Part shown: positions 15,188 through 23,093 of the stretch, piece by piece
Layout: the number at the start of each line of letters is the position of its first letter
Position numbering within the stretch: the stretch's first letter is position 1
The notes under the pieces: model-generated
Database searches by the model: none
What the model was told of the DNA's origin: nothing
The model's input: the letters and a program-made list of their open reading frames with translations, nothing else
NCBI GenBank assembly: GCA_017505505.1
Contig: JAFVPA010000046.1
Span: forward strand, 1 to 29,525
DNA: 29,525 nucleotides
Direction: 5' to 3'
Source of the DNA: Oscillospiraceae bacterium
GTDB lineage: Bacteria > Bacillota_A > Clostridia > Oscillospirales > Oscillospiraceae
Position numbers and translations under genes: made by a program

Positions 15188-16543
15188 ATGAAACGTTTGA
15201 ACCAGAACATGCTGGAAGGCCCCCTCTTCCTGAACATCGTCCTGTATACTATCCCCATCATCCTCACCAGCATTTTGCAGCTGCTGTTCAACGCTGCGGA
15301 CCTGGTCATTGTGGGCCGGTTCTGCGGCAGCATCAGTGTGGCCGCCGTGGGCGCTACCGGCTCCATCACCAATCTGCTGGTAAACTTCTTCATCGGCCTG
15401 TCGGTGGGTGCCGGTGTCACCGTGGCCCATGGCCTGGGCAGCCGGGAAGACAGCGTGGTCCATAACACCGTCCATACCGCCCTGCCCACCGCTCTGCTCA
15501 GCGGCGTGGTGCTGACGGTGGTAGGCGTATGCTTCTCGGAGACCTTCCTGCGGCTCATGGGCACTCCGGACACGGTGCTGCCCCTGTCTGCCGTCTACAT
15601 GAAGATCTACTTCGCCGGCATCACCTTCACCATGGTCTATAACTTCTGCGCCGCCATTCTCCGGGCCGCGGGAGATACCAAAAGCCCCCTGGTCTATCTG
15701 ACCTTCGCCGGTGTGGTCAACGTGGCGCTGAACATCGTCTTCGTCACCGTGCTGCACATGAACGTGGCCGGCGTGGCTCTTGCTACCACCATCTCCCAGG
15801 CCATCTCCGCCATTCTGGTGGCGAGAGCCCTGATGAAGCGCAGCGATGCCTGCAAGCTGGAACCAAAGAAAATGCGCTTCCACCGGCCCCAGCTGGCCAA
15901 AATGCTGCGCATCGGCCTGCCCGCAGGCTTGCAGAGTTCTCTCTTTTCCATCTCCAACGTGATGATCCAGTCCTCCATCAATTCCTTCGGCGATGTGCTC
16001 ATGTCCGGCAACGCCGCCGCAGGCAACATCGAGGGCTTCATCTACGCGTCTCTGAACGCCTTCCACCAGACCGCCGTAAACTTCATCGGACAGAACGCCG
16101 GTGCCCGGCAGTACAAGCGGGTCTCCCGGACCCTCTGGATCTGCCTGGGCAGCGTCACCGTCACGGGCCTGGTCTTCTGCTCCGTGGTCTACGCCCTGGG
16201 GCCCTCCTTGCTCTCCATCTATATCACCGACTCCGCCGAGGCCATTTCCTACGGCATGCTTCGTCTGAGCCTGATCTGTATGCCCTACTTCATCTGCGGT
16301 CTGATGGACGTATCCACAGGTGCCCTCCGGGGACTGGGCGCTTCCTTCGTGCCCATGCTGATCTCCGTGCTGGGTGTCTGCGGCATCCGCATCGGCTGGA
16401 TCGCCACCATCTTCCAGATCCCCCGGTTCCATACGCCGCAATCGCTGTACCTGTCCTACCCCATCTCCTGGGCCATCACCTTCCTGTGCCAGATCACAGC
16501 CTTCTTCTTCGTGTACCGCAAGCATAAACGGGAACTGCGGTAA
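15188..16543 (+). CDS. MATE family efflux transporter
   Basis: Na+/H+-coupled multidrug and toxin extrusion antiporter of the inner membrane, 451 residues, the normal MATE length with 12 hydrophobic segments in two repeats. Family features: the first segment after NMLEGPLFLNIVLYTIPII, NAADLVIVGRFCG (about 36-48), AVGATGSITNLLVNFFIGLSVGAG, and in the second half QNAGARQYKR. The ATG at 15188 is set by AAGGAAGG 7 bases upstream; an in-frame ATG at 15152 overlaps the -10 box and is rejected. It belongs to the DinF/NorM-like group frequent in Clostridia; the substrate cannot be told. It is convergent with the histidine operon. Confidence 0.9.
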   Translation: MKRLNQNMLEGPLFLNIVLYTIPIILTSILQLLFNAADLVIVGRFCGSISVAAVGATGSITNLLVNFFIGLSVGAGVTVAHGLGSREDSVVHNTVHTALPTALLSGVVLTVVGVCFSETFLRLMGTPDTVLPLSAVYMKIYFAGITFTMVYNFCAAILRAAGDTKSPLVYLTFAGVVNVALNIVFVTVLHMNVAGVALATTISQAISAILVARALMKRSDACKLEPKKMRFHRPQLAKMLRIGLPAGLQSSLFSISNVMIQSSINSFGDVLMSGNAAAGNIEGFIYASLNAFHQTAVNFIGQNAGARQYKRVSRTLWICLGSVTVTGLVFCSVVYALGPSLLSIYITDSAEAISYGMLRLSLICMPYFICGLMDVSTGALRGLGASFVPMLISVLGVCGIRIGWIATIFQIPRFHTPQSLYLSYPISWAITFLCQITAFFFVYRKHKRELR

Positions 16544-16551
16544 GACTTCCT

Positions 16552-16671
16552 GGCCCCCTCTTTGAGGGGGCTGGCACGGCCTATGCCGTGACTGGGGGAG
16601 TGTCGTTGTGTTTACAGGAATACTCCCTCCGACCGCCCTGCCGGGCGGCCACCTCCCTCAAGGAGGGAGGC
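16552..16671. repeat. Family B palindromic repeat, copy 2 (doublet)
   Basis: Left half: GGCCCCCTC ttt GAGGGGGC, then GGCACGGC ctat GCCGTGACT, then GGGGGAG (to 16600). Right half in reverse order from 16622: ACTCCCTCC, CCGCCCTGCCGGGCGG hairpin, CTCCCTCAAGGAGGGAG. It is a REPIN-like inverted doublet of the family seen at 10649. Confidence 0.8.
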
Positions 16672-16684
16672 AAGGGCGCAAGGC

Positions 16685-16735
16685 AAAAAAATTACCCCGT
16701 CCCACAAAGCTTTCCCGAGCAGTGGACGGAGTAAT
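16685..16735 (-). terminator. Intrinsic terminator of the histidine operon
   Basis: On the minus strand ATTACTCCGTCCAC (16722-16735) pairs with GTGGGACGGGGTAAT (16691-16705), with one bulged base, and is followed by a run of seven T. It lies about 90 bases past the hisIE stop. Confidence 0.8.
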
Positions 16736-16797
16736 TTCGTAAAACACTAAGGGGAGGTGACCGATTATCGGTGTCCCTCTTGTCTGTGTCCTATCAC

Positions 16798-16828
16798 ATC
16801 CGGCTTGTCTTTTCAAGCCGGATTTTTT
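16798..16828 (+). terminator. Intrinsic terminator on the plus strand, convergent with hisIE
   Basis: Perfect 10-bp stem ATCCGGCTTG / CAAGCCGGAT, loop TCTTTT, then a T run that overlaps the hisIE stop codon. It would end plus-strand transcripts coming from the MATE gene or from an unannotated small transcript in 16740-16800. Confidence 0.85.
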
Positions 16829-17471
16829 ATTTGGTCATCTTTTCCTGCTTGACCTTATGGTCGATGATATGGCGGCCCGCCAGTTCGGTGCGGATATCCT
16901 CCACGGTAATGCCCATCTGGACCATCAGCACCAGCACATGGTAGGCAAGGTCCGCGATCTCGTAAACCGTCTCCGCCTTGTCGTCCGCCTTACCGGCAAT
17001 GATGACCTCGGTGCATTCTTCGCCAACCTTTTTCAGAATCTTATCCAGTCCCTTCTGGAACAGGTAGGTGGTGTAGGAGCCCTCCGGCAGCTCTGCCTTC
17101 CGGCTCAGCAGCAGCCGGTACAGGCCTTCCAGCCGGAACCCGTCCTTCTGTTCCCCCATCACAGGATTGTGGAAACAGGAGTCCGTCCCCAGATGGCAGG
17201 CCGGGCCGTCCTTCTTTACCCGGACCTCCAGGGCGTCATAGTCACAGTCGGCCGTGACGGAGACAATGTGCTGGTAATTCCCGCTGGTCTCGCCCTTCAG
17301 CCACAGTTCCTGACGGCTGCGGCTCCAGAAGCAGGTCAGACCCTTTTCCAGAGAGATTTCCAGACTCTCCCGGTTCATGTAGGCCAGGGTCAGCACCTTT
17401 CCGGTTTCGTCATCCACCACGATGGCAGGGATCAGACCCTTTTCGTCAAATTTCAGTTTTGAAATGTCCAT
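16827..17471 (-). CDS. hisI: Bifunctional phosphoribosyl-AMP cyclohydrolase / phosphoribosyl-ATP pyrophosphatase
   Basis: HisIE fusion, 214 residues, catalysing steps 2 and 3 of histidine synthesis in the cytoplasm. N-terminal PRA-CH domain (about 1-112): the metal-binding DCDYD at 75-79 and CHLGTDSC at 92-99. C-terminal PRA-PH domain (about 115-205): KKVGEECTEVIIAGK at 147-161 and EIADLAYH at 171-178, the acidic MazG-like Mg2+ motifs. Length is typical of the fusion. It starts one base after the hisF stop and is the last gene of the operon, with a terminator following. Confidence 0.95.
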   Translation of the reverse strand: MDISKLKFDEKGLIPAIVVDDETGKVLTLAYMNRESLEISLEKGLTCFWSRSRQELWLKGETSGNYQHIVSVTADCDYDALEVRVKKDGPACHLGTDSCFHNPVMGEQKDGFRLEGLYRLLLSRKAELPEGSYTTYLFQKGLDKILKKVGEECTEVIIAGKADDKAETVYEIADLAYHVLVLMVQMGITVEDIRTELAGRHIIDHKVKQEKMTK

Positions 17472-17472
17472 A

Positions 17473-18231
17473 TTATAACCTCACCAAAATGTCGTTGCTG
17501 CGAAGCGTCTGCTTCAGGTCGGGGATCTGCACCTGTCCGAAGTGGAAGATGGAAGCCGCCAGGCCCGCGTCCACCTTGGGAAGGGTCTGAAACAGGGTGA
17601 TAAAATCCTCCTTACAGCCCGCACCGCCGGATGCGATAACAGGAACGTCCACCGCATTGGACACGGCTTCCAGCATCTCCAAATCGAACCCCTGCTTCAC
17701 GCCGTCGGTGTCGATGGAGTTCAAAACCACTTCCCCCGCGCCGTTGCGGACGCAGCGCTTGATCCAGGAAATGGCCTCCATGCCGGTATCCTCCCGGCCG
17801 CCCTTGGCGAAGACCCGGAATTCCCCATTCACCCGCTTCACATCGGCGGACAGTACCACGCACTGGTCGCCGTAGAGCCGGGCCGCTTCCCGGACCAGAT
17901 CCGGGTTCCGGATAGCACCGGAATTGACGCTGACCTTATCCGCGCCGCATTTCAGCACCCGGTCAAAGTCCTCCACGGTATTGATGCCGCCGCCCACCGT
18001 CAGAGGGATGAAGATGGTGGAAGCCACCTCCGTCAGAATGTCCGTGAACAGCTTCCGACCCTCGGCAGAGGCGGTGATATCGTAGAACACCAGTTCATCC
18101 GCGCCGTTGTCGGAATAGAATTTGCCCAGCTCCACAGGGGAGGACACGTCCTGCAAGCCCTGGAAATTGGTTCCCTTCACCACCCGGCCGTTGCGGACGT
18201 CCAGGCAGGGGATGATGCGTTTCGTGATCAT
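17473..18231 (-). CDS. hisF: Imidazole glycerol phosphate synthase, cyclase subunit
   Basis: 252-residue (beta/alpha)8 barrel that joins PRFAR with ammonia from HisH to give imidazole glycerol phosphate and AICAR. Both catalytic aspartates are at the standard positions: D11 in IIPCLDVRNG and D130 in VVLSADVKR. The phosphate-binding TVGGGI lies at 78-83 and ASGGAG at about 221-226. Its ATG overlaps the hisA stop by four bases (ATGA). Partner of HisH encoded two genes upstream. Confidence 0.97.
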   Translation of the reverse strand: MITKRIIPCLDVRNGRVVKGTNFQGLQDVSSPVELGKFYSDNGADELVFYDITASAEGRKLFTDILTEVASTIFIPLTVGGGINTVEDFDRVLKCGADKVSVNSGAIRNPDLVREAARLYGDQCVVLSADVKRVNGEFRVFAKGGREDTGMEAISWIKRCVRNGAGEVVLNSIDTDGVKQGFDLEMLEAVSNAVDVPVIASGGAGCKEDFITLFQTLPKVDAGLAASIFHFGQVQIPDLKQTLRSNDILVRL

Positions 18232-18941
18232 ACAGCCACCTCCACCGCAGTTTTCAGATCGATGGCACCGATATAATAGGCCTTGCCGATGATGGCCCCA
18301 TGGAGGTCCATGGCCGCCAGGGCTTTTACGTCCTCCAATGTGGATACACCACCGGAAGCGATCAGATCGATGGCATATTTTTCGGAGAGTTCCTTGTACA
18401 GTTCCCGGTTGGTGCCCTTCATGGCCCCGTCCCGGGAGATATCGGTGCAGATGATGGTCTTCACGCCTAAGGTTTCCATTTTCCCGAAGAAATCATGGGC
18501 GGTCAGCTCACTGGTTTCCGTCCAGCCCTTGATGGCCACGAAGCCGTCCTTGAGATCCACGCCCACGGCGATCTTTTCCCCGTATTTCGCCAGGGCTTCT
18601 TCCAGAAAAGCCGGATCAGTCACAGCGGCAGTACCCAGGATCACCCGGTCCACGCCGATGGCAAGATACTGCGCAATGGTCTGCATATTGCGGATACCGC
18701 CGCCCACTTCCACGAACAGGTCTGCTGCTTCGATGATACTGCGGATAGTAGTGAGGTTGGCAGGCTCGCCCTTTTTCGCCCCCTCCAGGTCTACCAGATG
18801 GATATGCTTCGCTCCGGCAGCGGCAAAGGCCCTGGCAACCTCCGCCGGTTTCTCGCTGTAGACCGTCATCTGGGCATAGTCGCCCTTATACAGGCGCACT
18901 GCCTTGCCGCCGTACAGGTCGATGGCAGGATAGATATACAT
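18228..18941 (-). CDS. hisA: ProFAR isomerase (HisA)
   Basis: 237-residue half-barrel-duplicated TIM barrel converting ProFAR to PRFAR. The catalytic aspartates are visible: D8 in MYIYPAIDLYGG and D129 in VGVDLKDG. Phosphate-binding VGGGIRN lies at 79-85 and IASGGVS at about 194-200. Starts 12 bases after hisH and overlaps hisF. Nothing suggests the broader PriA specificity, since a trp operon is absent here, but that cannot be excluded from sequence. Confidence 0.96.
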   Translation of the reverse strand: MYIYPAIDLYGGKAVRLYKGDYAQMTVYSEKPAEVARAFAAAGAKHIHLVDLEGAKKGEPANLTTIRSIIEAADLFVEVGGGIRNMQTIAQYLAIGVDRVILGTAAVTDPAFLEEALAKYGEKIAVGVDLKDGFVAIKGWTETSELTAHDFFGKMETLGVKTIICTDISRDGAMKGTNRELYKELSEKYAIDLIASGGVSTLEDVKALAAMDLHGAIIGKAYYIGAIDLKTAVEVAV

Positions 18942-18953
18942 ATTCCGCCCTCC

Positions 18954-19556
18954 TTACAAATTACAGAACGAACGAAGGATGCTCAGGCCCACATTTCCGC
19001 TCTTTTCCGGGTGGAACTGACAGCCATAGATGTTGCCCTGCTCCACAGCGGCGGTGATGGGAATCCCATACTCCGTAACGGCAGCCAAAGATTCCTCACA
19101 GCCATCGGCATAGAAGGAATGGACGAAGTAAACATACTGTCCATCCACTTCCCCCAGAAGCTTTCCGGATTTTACTTCCAGCCTGTTCCAGCCCATGTGG
19201 GGGATCTTCAGATCCTCCGGGATCCGTCCCTCCATGGAAACTACCTGGCCCTTCAGCAGGCCCAGGCCTTCGTGTTCGCCGTATTCGTAGCTTTTTTCAA
19301 ACAGCATCTGCATCCCTAAGCAAATGCCCAGCAGCGGCTTTCCCGCTGCCGCCTGTTCCCGGACAAAAGCGTCCAGCCCGGAGGCCCGGAGCTTGCCCGC
19401 TGCGTCCTCAAAAGCGCCCACACCGGGCAGCACCAGCCGGTCGGCCTTGGACAGTTCCGCCGGGTCGCTGCTGACGAAGGCTTCCTCGCCGATGGCCTTG
19501 AAGGAAGAACACAGGGAAAACAGGTTGCCCACGCCATAATCAATAATGCCGACCAT
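18954..19556 (-). CDS. hisH: Imidazole glycerol phosphate synthase, glutamine amidotransferase subunit
   Basis: Class I glutaminase that supplies ammonia to HisF, 200 residues. Catalytic triad: C79 in LLGICLGMQ, H182 and E184 in QFHPEKSG. The oxyanion motif LPGVGAF lies at 43-49. The ATG at 19554-19556 shares one base with the hisB TGA stop, showing translational coupling; an in-frame upstream extension of 50 codons would overlap hisB and has no family similarity. Confidence 0.96.
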   Translation of the reverse strand: MVGIIDYGVGNLFSLCSSFKAIGEEAFVSSDPAELSKADRLVLPGVGAFEDAAGKLRASGLDAFVREQAAAGKPLLGICLGMQMLFEKSYEYGEHEGLGLLKGQVVSMEGRIPEDLKIPHMGWNRLEVKSGKLLGEVDGQYVYFVHSFYADGCEESLAAVTEYGIPITAAVEQGNIYGCQFHPEKSGNVGLSILRSFCNL

Positions 19557-20137
19557 CACAGCACCCCCTTGGTAGACGGGATCTCGTTGCTGCCGTCCAG
19601 AGCCACCGCTGCTTTCAGCGCCCGGGCGAGGGATTTGAAGGTGCCCTCCACGATGTGGTGGGCGTTTTTTCCCGCCATCTGACGGATATGCAGGCTCATG
19701 GGGCAATTCCGTGTAAAGGCCAGGAAGAATTCCTCCACCAGCTCCGTGTCAAAGGTGCCGATTTTCTCCGTGGGGATTTCCAGCCCATAGCACAAACAGC
19801 TGCGGCCGGAGATGTCCACAGCGGTGAGGATCAGCGCCTCATCCATGGGCAGCAGGAAGCTGCCATAGCGGGTGATGCCCCGCTTGTCGCCCAAAGCATT
19901 CTGAAAGGCCTGGCCCAGACAGATGCCGATATCCTCCACGCTGTGGTGGTCGTCCACGTCGGTGTCGCCCTTACAGGTCACCGTCAAATCGAATTTGCCA
20001 TGGGCGGCAAAAAGGGTCAGCATATGGTCCAGAAAGCCGCAGCCGGTATCGATGCGGCTCTTTCCGATGCCGTCCAGGTTCAATGTCAAAGAAATATCTG
20101 TTTCCGCGGTTTTGCGGGTAATTTCACAGGTTCTCAT
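19556..20137 (-). CDS. hisB: Imidazoleglycerol-phosphate dehydratase (monofunctional)
   Basis: 193 residues, converts imidazole glycerol phosphate to imidazole acetol phosphate. The Mn2+-binding histidine motifs are present: CGFLDHM (H38), DDHHSVED at 62-69, and NAHHIVE at 158-164 with the N-terminal repeat counterpart. There is no fused histidinol phosphatase domain, unlike enterobacterial HisB. The start lies inside the hisC 3' end (14-base overlap). Confidence 0.97.
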   Translation of the reverse strand: MRTCEITRKTAETDISLTLNLDGIGKSRIDTGCGFLDHMLTLFAAHGKFDLTVTCKGDTDVDDHHSVEDIGICLGQAFQNALGDKRGITRYGSFLLPMDEALILTAVDISGRSCLCYGLEIPTEKIGTFDTELVEEFFLAFTRNCPMSLHIRQMAGKNAHHIVEGTFKSLARALKAAVALDGSNEIPSTKGVL

Positions 20138-21185
20138 AAAGCACCTCTTTTACGGTGTTGATGAACGTTTCCATCTGTTCCATGGTTCCGATGGTGATGC
20201 GGTTGTACTGGGAAATCTTGGGGTTGGAGAAGTGCCGCACCAGAATGCCTCTGGCTTTCAGCGATTCGTACAGCTTTCCGCCCTCCATTTTGTCAGTTTT
20301 GGCAAAGAGGAAGTTGGTCCGGCTGGGCAGGACTTCAAAGCCCAGGGTTTCCAGCTGCCGCGCCGTCCAGGTCCGGGTGCGGATGATCTCGGCGCAGGTT
20401 TCCTGATAATAGGCTTCCGCTTCCACCGTCTTCTCTCCCAGCAGCAGGGTCAGCCGGTTGATGTTATAGGGATTTGTGGAATACTTGATCTTCTCCAGAT
20501 CGGCAATGATGGAAGGATTCGCAAAGGCATAGCCCAATCGTCCGCCGGCCAGGCACCGGGACTTGGAGAAGGTCCGGGTCACCAGCAGATTTTCATACTT
20601 GCGGATCAGCGGCAGGCAGCTCTCCCCGCCGAAATCCACATAGGCCTCGTCAATCAGCACCAGAGAATCAGGATTCGTTTTCACGATCTCCTCGATCTGG
20701 GACACGGGAAGGCTCATACCCGTGGGAGCATTGGGGTTGGCAAGGACCACCATTTTGTGTTTGCCGCAGTAGTCCCGGTAATCGATGGAAAAGTCATCTT
20801 TTAAGGGAATTTTCTCATATTCCAGTGCATACAGCTGGGCATACACCTCGTAAAAGCCGTAGCTGATCTCCGGGAACACCACGCCCTGTCCGCCGAAGGC
20901 CAGGAAGGCAAAGTTCAGCACTTCATCGGAACCGTTGGACACGAAGACATTCTCCGGCTCCACGCCGTAAAGTTCCGCCAATTTTTCCTTCAATCCCTTG
21001 GCCGTGGGGTCAGAGTACAGCCGCAGCAGCTTTACCTGCTCCGCCGTCATGGCTTCCACCACGCTCGGCGCGGGAGGATAAGGGGATTCGTTGGTGTTCA
21101 GCTTGATGTACTGCATATCCCGGGGCTGTTCGCCGGGGGTATAGGCTTCCAGCGTGCGAAACTGGTCATTTAAAAAGCGACTCAT
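20124..21185 (-). CDS. hisC: Histidinol-phosphate aminotransferase
   Basis: Fold-type I PLP aminotransferase, 353 residues, making histidinol phosphate from imidazole acetol phosphate and glutamate. Seen: N-terminal LNTNESPYPP, NPNAPTG at 150-156, DEAY at 179-182, the PLP lysine K208 in FSKSRCLAGGRLGY, and the C-terminal arginine that binds substrate in LVRHF. It begins two bases after the hisD stop; AAGGAGAG within the hisD end serves as ribosome binding site. HisC enzymes often also act on aromatic amino acids, which cannot be judged here. Confidence 0.96.
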   Translation of the reverse strand: MSRFLNDQFRTLEAYTPGEQPRDMQYIKLNTNESPYPPAPSVVEAMTAEQVKLLRLYSDPTAKGLKEKLAELYGVEPENVFVSNGSDEVLNFAFLAFGGQGVVFPEISYGFYEVYAQLYALEYEKIPLKDDFSIDYRDYCGKHKMVVLANPNAPTGMSLPVSQIEEIVKTNPDSLVLIDEAYVDFGGESCLPLIRKYENLLVTRTFSKSRCLAGGRLGYAFANPSIIADLEKIKYSTNPYNINRLTLLLGEKTVEAEAYYQETCAEIIRTRTWTARQLETLGFEVLPSRTNFLFAKTDKMEGGKLYESLKARGILVRHFSNPKISQYNRITIGTMEQMETFINTVKEVLYENL

Positions 21186-21187
21186 GG

Positions 21188-22462
21188 TTATCTCTCCTTT
21201 CGGATCATGACGCTCTTTCCATGGGCCTGCAGGCCCTCTTTGCCCGCAAAGTAATCAATGGATTCCGCCACAGCGCTTAAGGCCTCGGCGGTGTAATAGG
21301 TAAACTGGCTCTTCTTCACAAAGTCGTCCACGCTGAGGGGGCTGGAGAACCGGGCCGTACCGGAGGTGGGCAGGGTGTGGTTGGGGCCGGCGAAGTAGTC
21401 GCCCAACGCCTCCGGGCAGCTGCGGCCCATGAAGATGGAGCCTGCGTGCTTCACCGCGTCCAGGTAAGAGAAGGGATCATCCACCATCAGTTCCAGATGC
21501 TCCGGCGCGATCTCATTGGCGATATCGATGCCCGCCATAAGATTTTCCGCCACGATGATCTTGCCGTTGTTATCGATGGAAGCCCGGGCAATTTCCGCAC
21601 GGGGCAGCAGGGGGATCTGCTTTTCCAGCTGGGCACTGACTGCCTGCGCCAGGGCCTCGCTGTCTGTCACCAGCACGGCGGAAGCCAGCTTGTCATGCTC
21701 CGCCTGGCTTAAGAGGTCCGCCGCCACATGGGCCGGGTCGCTTTTCCCATCGGCGATCACCAGGATCTCGCTGGGACCGGCGATCATGTCGATGGACACC
21801 ATACCGAAGACCTGCTTTTTCGCTTCCGCCACGAAGGCATTGCCGGGGCCTACGATTTTATCCACCTTGGGAACGCTTTCCGTACCGTAGGCCAGGGCCG
21901 CCACAGCCTGAGCGCCGCCCACCTTGAAGATCTTATCCACACCGGCGATCTTGGCCGCCGCCAGAATGACAGGGTTGATCTTACCGTCCCTTCCGGGAGG
22001 GGTCACCATGACGATCTGGCTGCAGCCCGCGATCTTGGCCGGGATGGTATCCATCAGCACAGTGGAAGGATAAGCCGCCGTGCCGCCGGGAACGTAAACG
22101 CCCACGTTCTCAATGGGGGTCACCTTCTGCCCCAGCACGATACCGGGACGGTCGGCGATGACAAAGCTGTTTCGCACCTGCTTAGAGTGGAAGGCCCGGA
22201 TATTTTCCGCCGCCTGTTCCAGGATAGACAGAAACTTCGGTTCCACAGCAGCGAAGGCTTCCTCGATCTCTTCCCGGGAAACCAGCAGGCTGGTCATCTC
22301 TGCCTTGTCAAATTTTAAATTGTATTCCAGAAGGGCCTTGTCCCCATTTTTCCGAACATTTGCGATAATGTCCGCCACGATGCCCTCCACGTTCACCGTG
22401 GGCACCACCCGGGCAAAAATCTCAGAGTTGGGAACCTGGCCGTATTTCATAATTTTGATCAT
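21188..22462 (-). CDS. hisD: Histidinol dehydrogenase
   Basis: Zn-dependent, NAD-linked oxidation of histidinol to histidine in two steps, 424 residues. Seen: GVYVPGGTAAYPS near 121-133, the Zn ligands Q253 and H256 in DLLSQAEHD, and the catalytic E321/H322 in NEIAPEHLE. The ATG at 22460-22462 starts one base after the hisG stop with an AGGTG site 7 bases upstream; an ATG at 22450 is an alternative. The open frame continues 43 codons upstream inside hisG, but that part is not HisD-like. Confidence 0.96.
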   Translation of the reverse strand: MIKIMKYGQVPNSEIFARVVPTVNVEGIVADIIANVRKNGDKALLEYNLKFDKAEMTSLLVSREEIEEAFAAVEPKFLSILEQAAENIRAFHSKQVRNSFVIADRPGIVLGQKVTPIENVGVYVPGGTAAYPSTVLMDTIPAKIAGCSQIVMVTPPGRDGKINPVILAAAKIAGVDKIFKVGGAQAVAALAYGTESVPKVDKIVGPGNAFVAEAKKQVFGMVSIDMIAGPSEILVIADGKSDPAHVAADLLSQAEHDKLASAVLVTDSEALAQAVSAQLEKQIPLLPRAEIARASIDNNGKIIVAENLMAGIDIANEIAPEHLELMVDDPFSYLDAVKHAGSIFMGRSCPEALGDYFAGPNHTLPTSGTARFSSPLSVDDFVKKSQFTYYTAEALSAVAESIDYFAGKEGLQAHGKSVMIRKER

Positions 22463-22463
22463 A

Positions 22464-23093
22464 TTACTGCACCTGTTTCTGTAACGCCAGCCGGACTGCG
22501 TTGATGGCATCATCCTTGAATTGATAGCTGGCCGTATTGGCAATGAGCCGGGCGCTGATGGGGACGATGGTCTCGTACACCACCAGGTCATTTTCCTTTA
22601 AGGTAGAACCCGTCTCCACAATGTCCACGATCACATGGCTCAACCCCAGAATGGGAGCCAGCTCGATGGAGCCGTTGAGGTGGATGATGTCGATGTCCCG
22701 GCATTTGCCGCTGTAAAATTTTCTCGCGATATTTGGGAACTTGGTAGCCACTTTCAAGGTCTGCCCCATGGGATCCCGGAAGCCCTTGGGCCCGGCCACC
22801 GCCATGCGGCACTTGCCCATCTGCAGGTCCAGAAGCTCATAGACCTTGGGCTTGTATTCCAGCAGGATATCCTTGCCCACGATCCCTAAGTCCGCCGCGC
22901 CACGTTCTACATAGATGGCCACATCGGAGGGCTTCACCCAGAAATAGCGGACACCCTTTTCGGGGTTTTCAAAGATCAGCTTCCGCCCGGGATTTTCAAT
23001 TTCCGGACACTCGAATCCGCTGTTTTTCAGCATCTGGTAGGCCTTTTCTCCCAAACGCCCCTTGGGCAGGGCGATGTTCAGCATATCCTTCAT
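22464..23093 (-). CDS. hisG: ATP phosphoribosyltransferase, short-form catalytic subunit
   Basis: First committed step: ATP plus PRPP to phosphoribosyl-ATP. At 209 residues it is the short form that lacks the C-terminal regulatory domain and needs HisZ, encoded just upstream, for activity and histidine feedback. Seen: LPKGRL at 9-14, DLGIVGKD at 68-75, and the PRPP/phosphate loop DIVETGSTLKEN at 157-168. The start codon overlaps the hisZ stop (ATGA). Confidence 0.97.
   Translation of the reverse strand: MKDMLNIALPKGRLGEKAYQMLKNSGFECPEIENPGRKLIFENPEKGVRYFWVKPSDVAIYVERGAADLGIVGKDILLEYKPKVYELLDLQMGKCRMAVAGPKGFRDPMGQTLKVATKFPNIARKFYSGKCRDIDIIHLNGSIELAPILGLSHVIVDIVETGSTLKENDLVVYETIVPISARLIANTASYQFKDDAINAVRLALQKQVQ

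Noticed and set aside
15113..16525. 470-codon minus-strand open frame opposite the MATE gene
   Set aside because: Composition rich in His, Gln, Gly and Asp, with no motifs; antisense of a real membrane protein.
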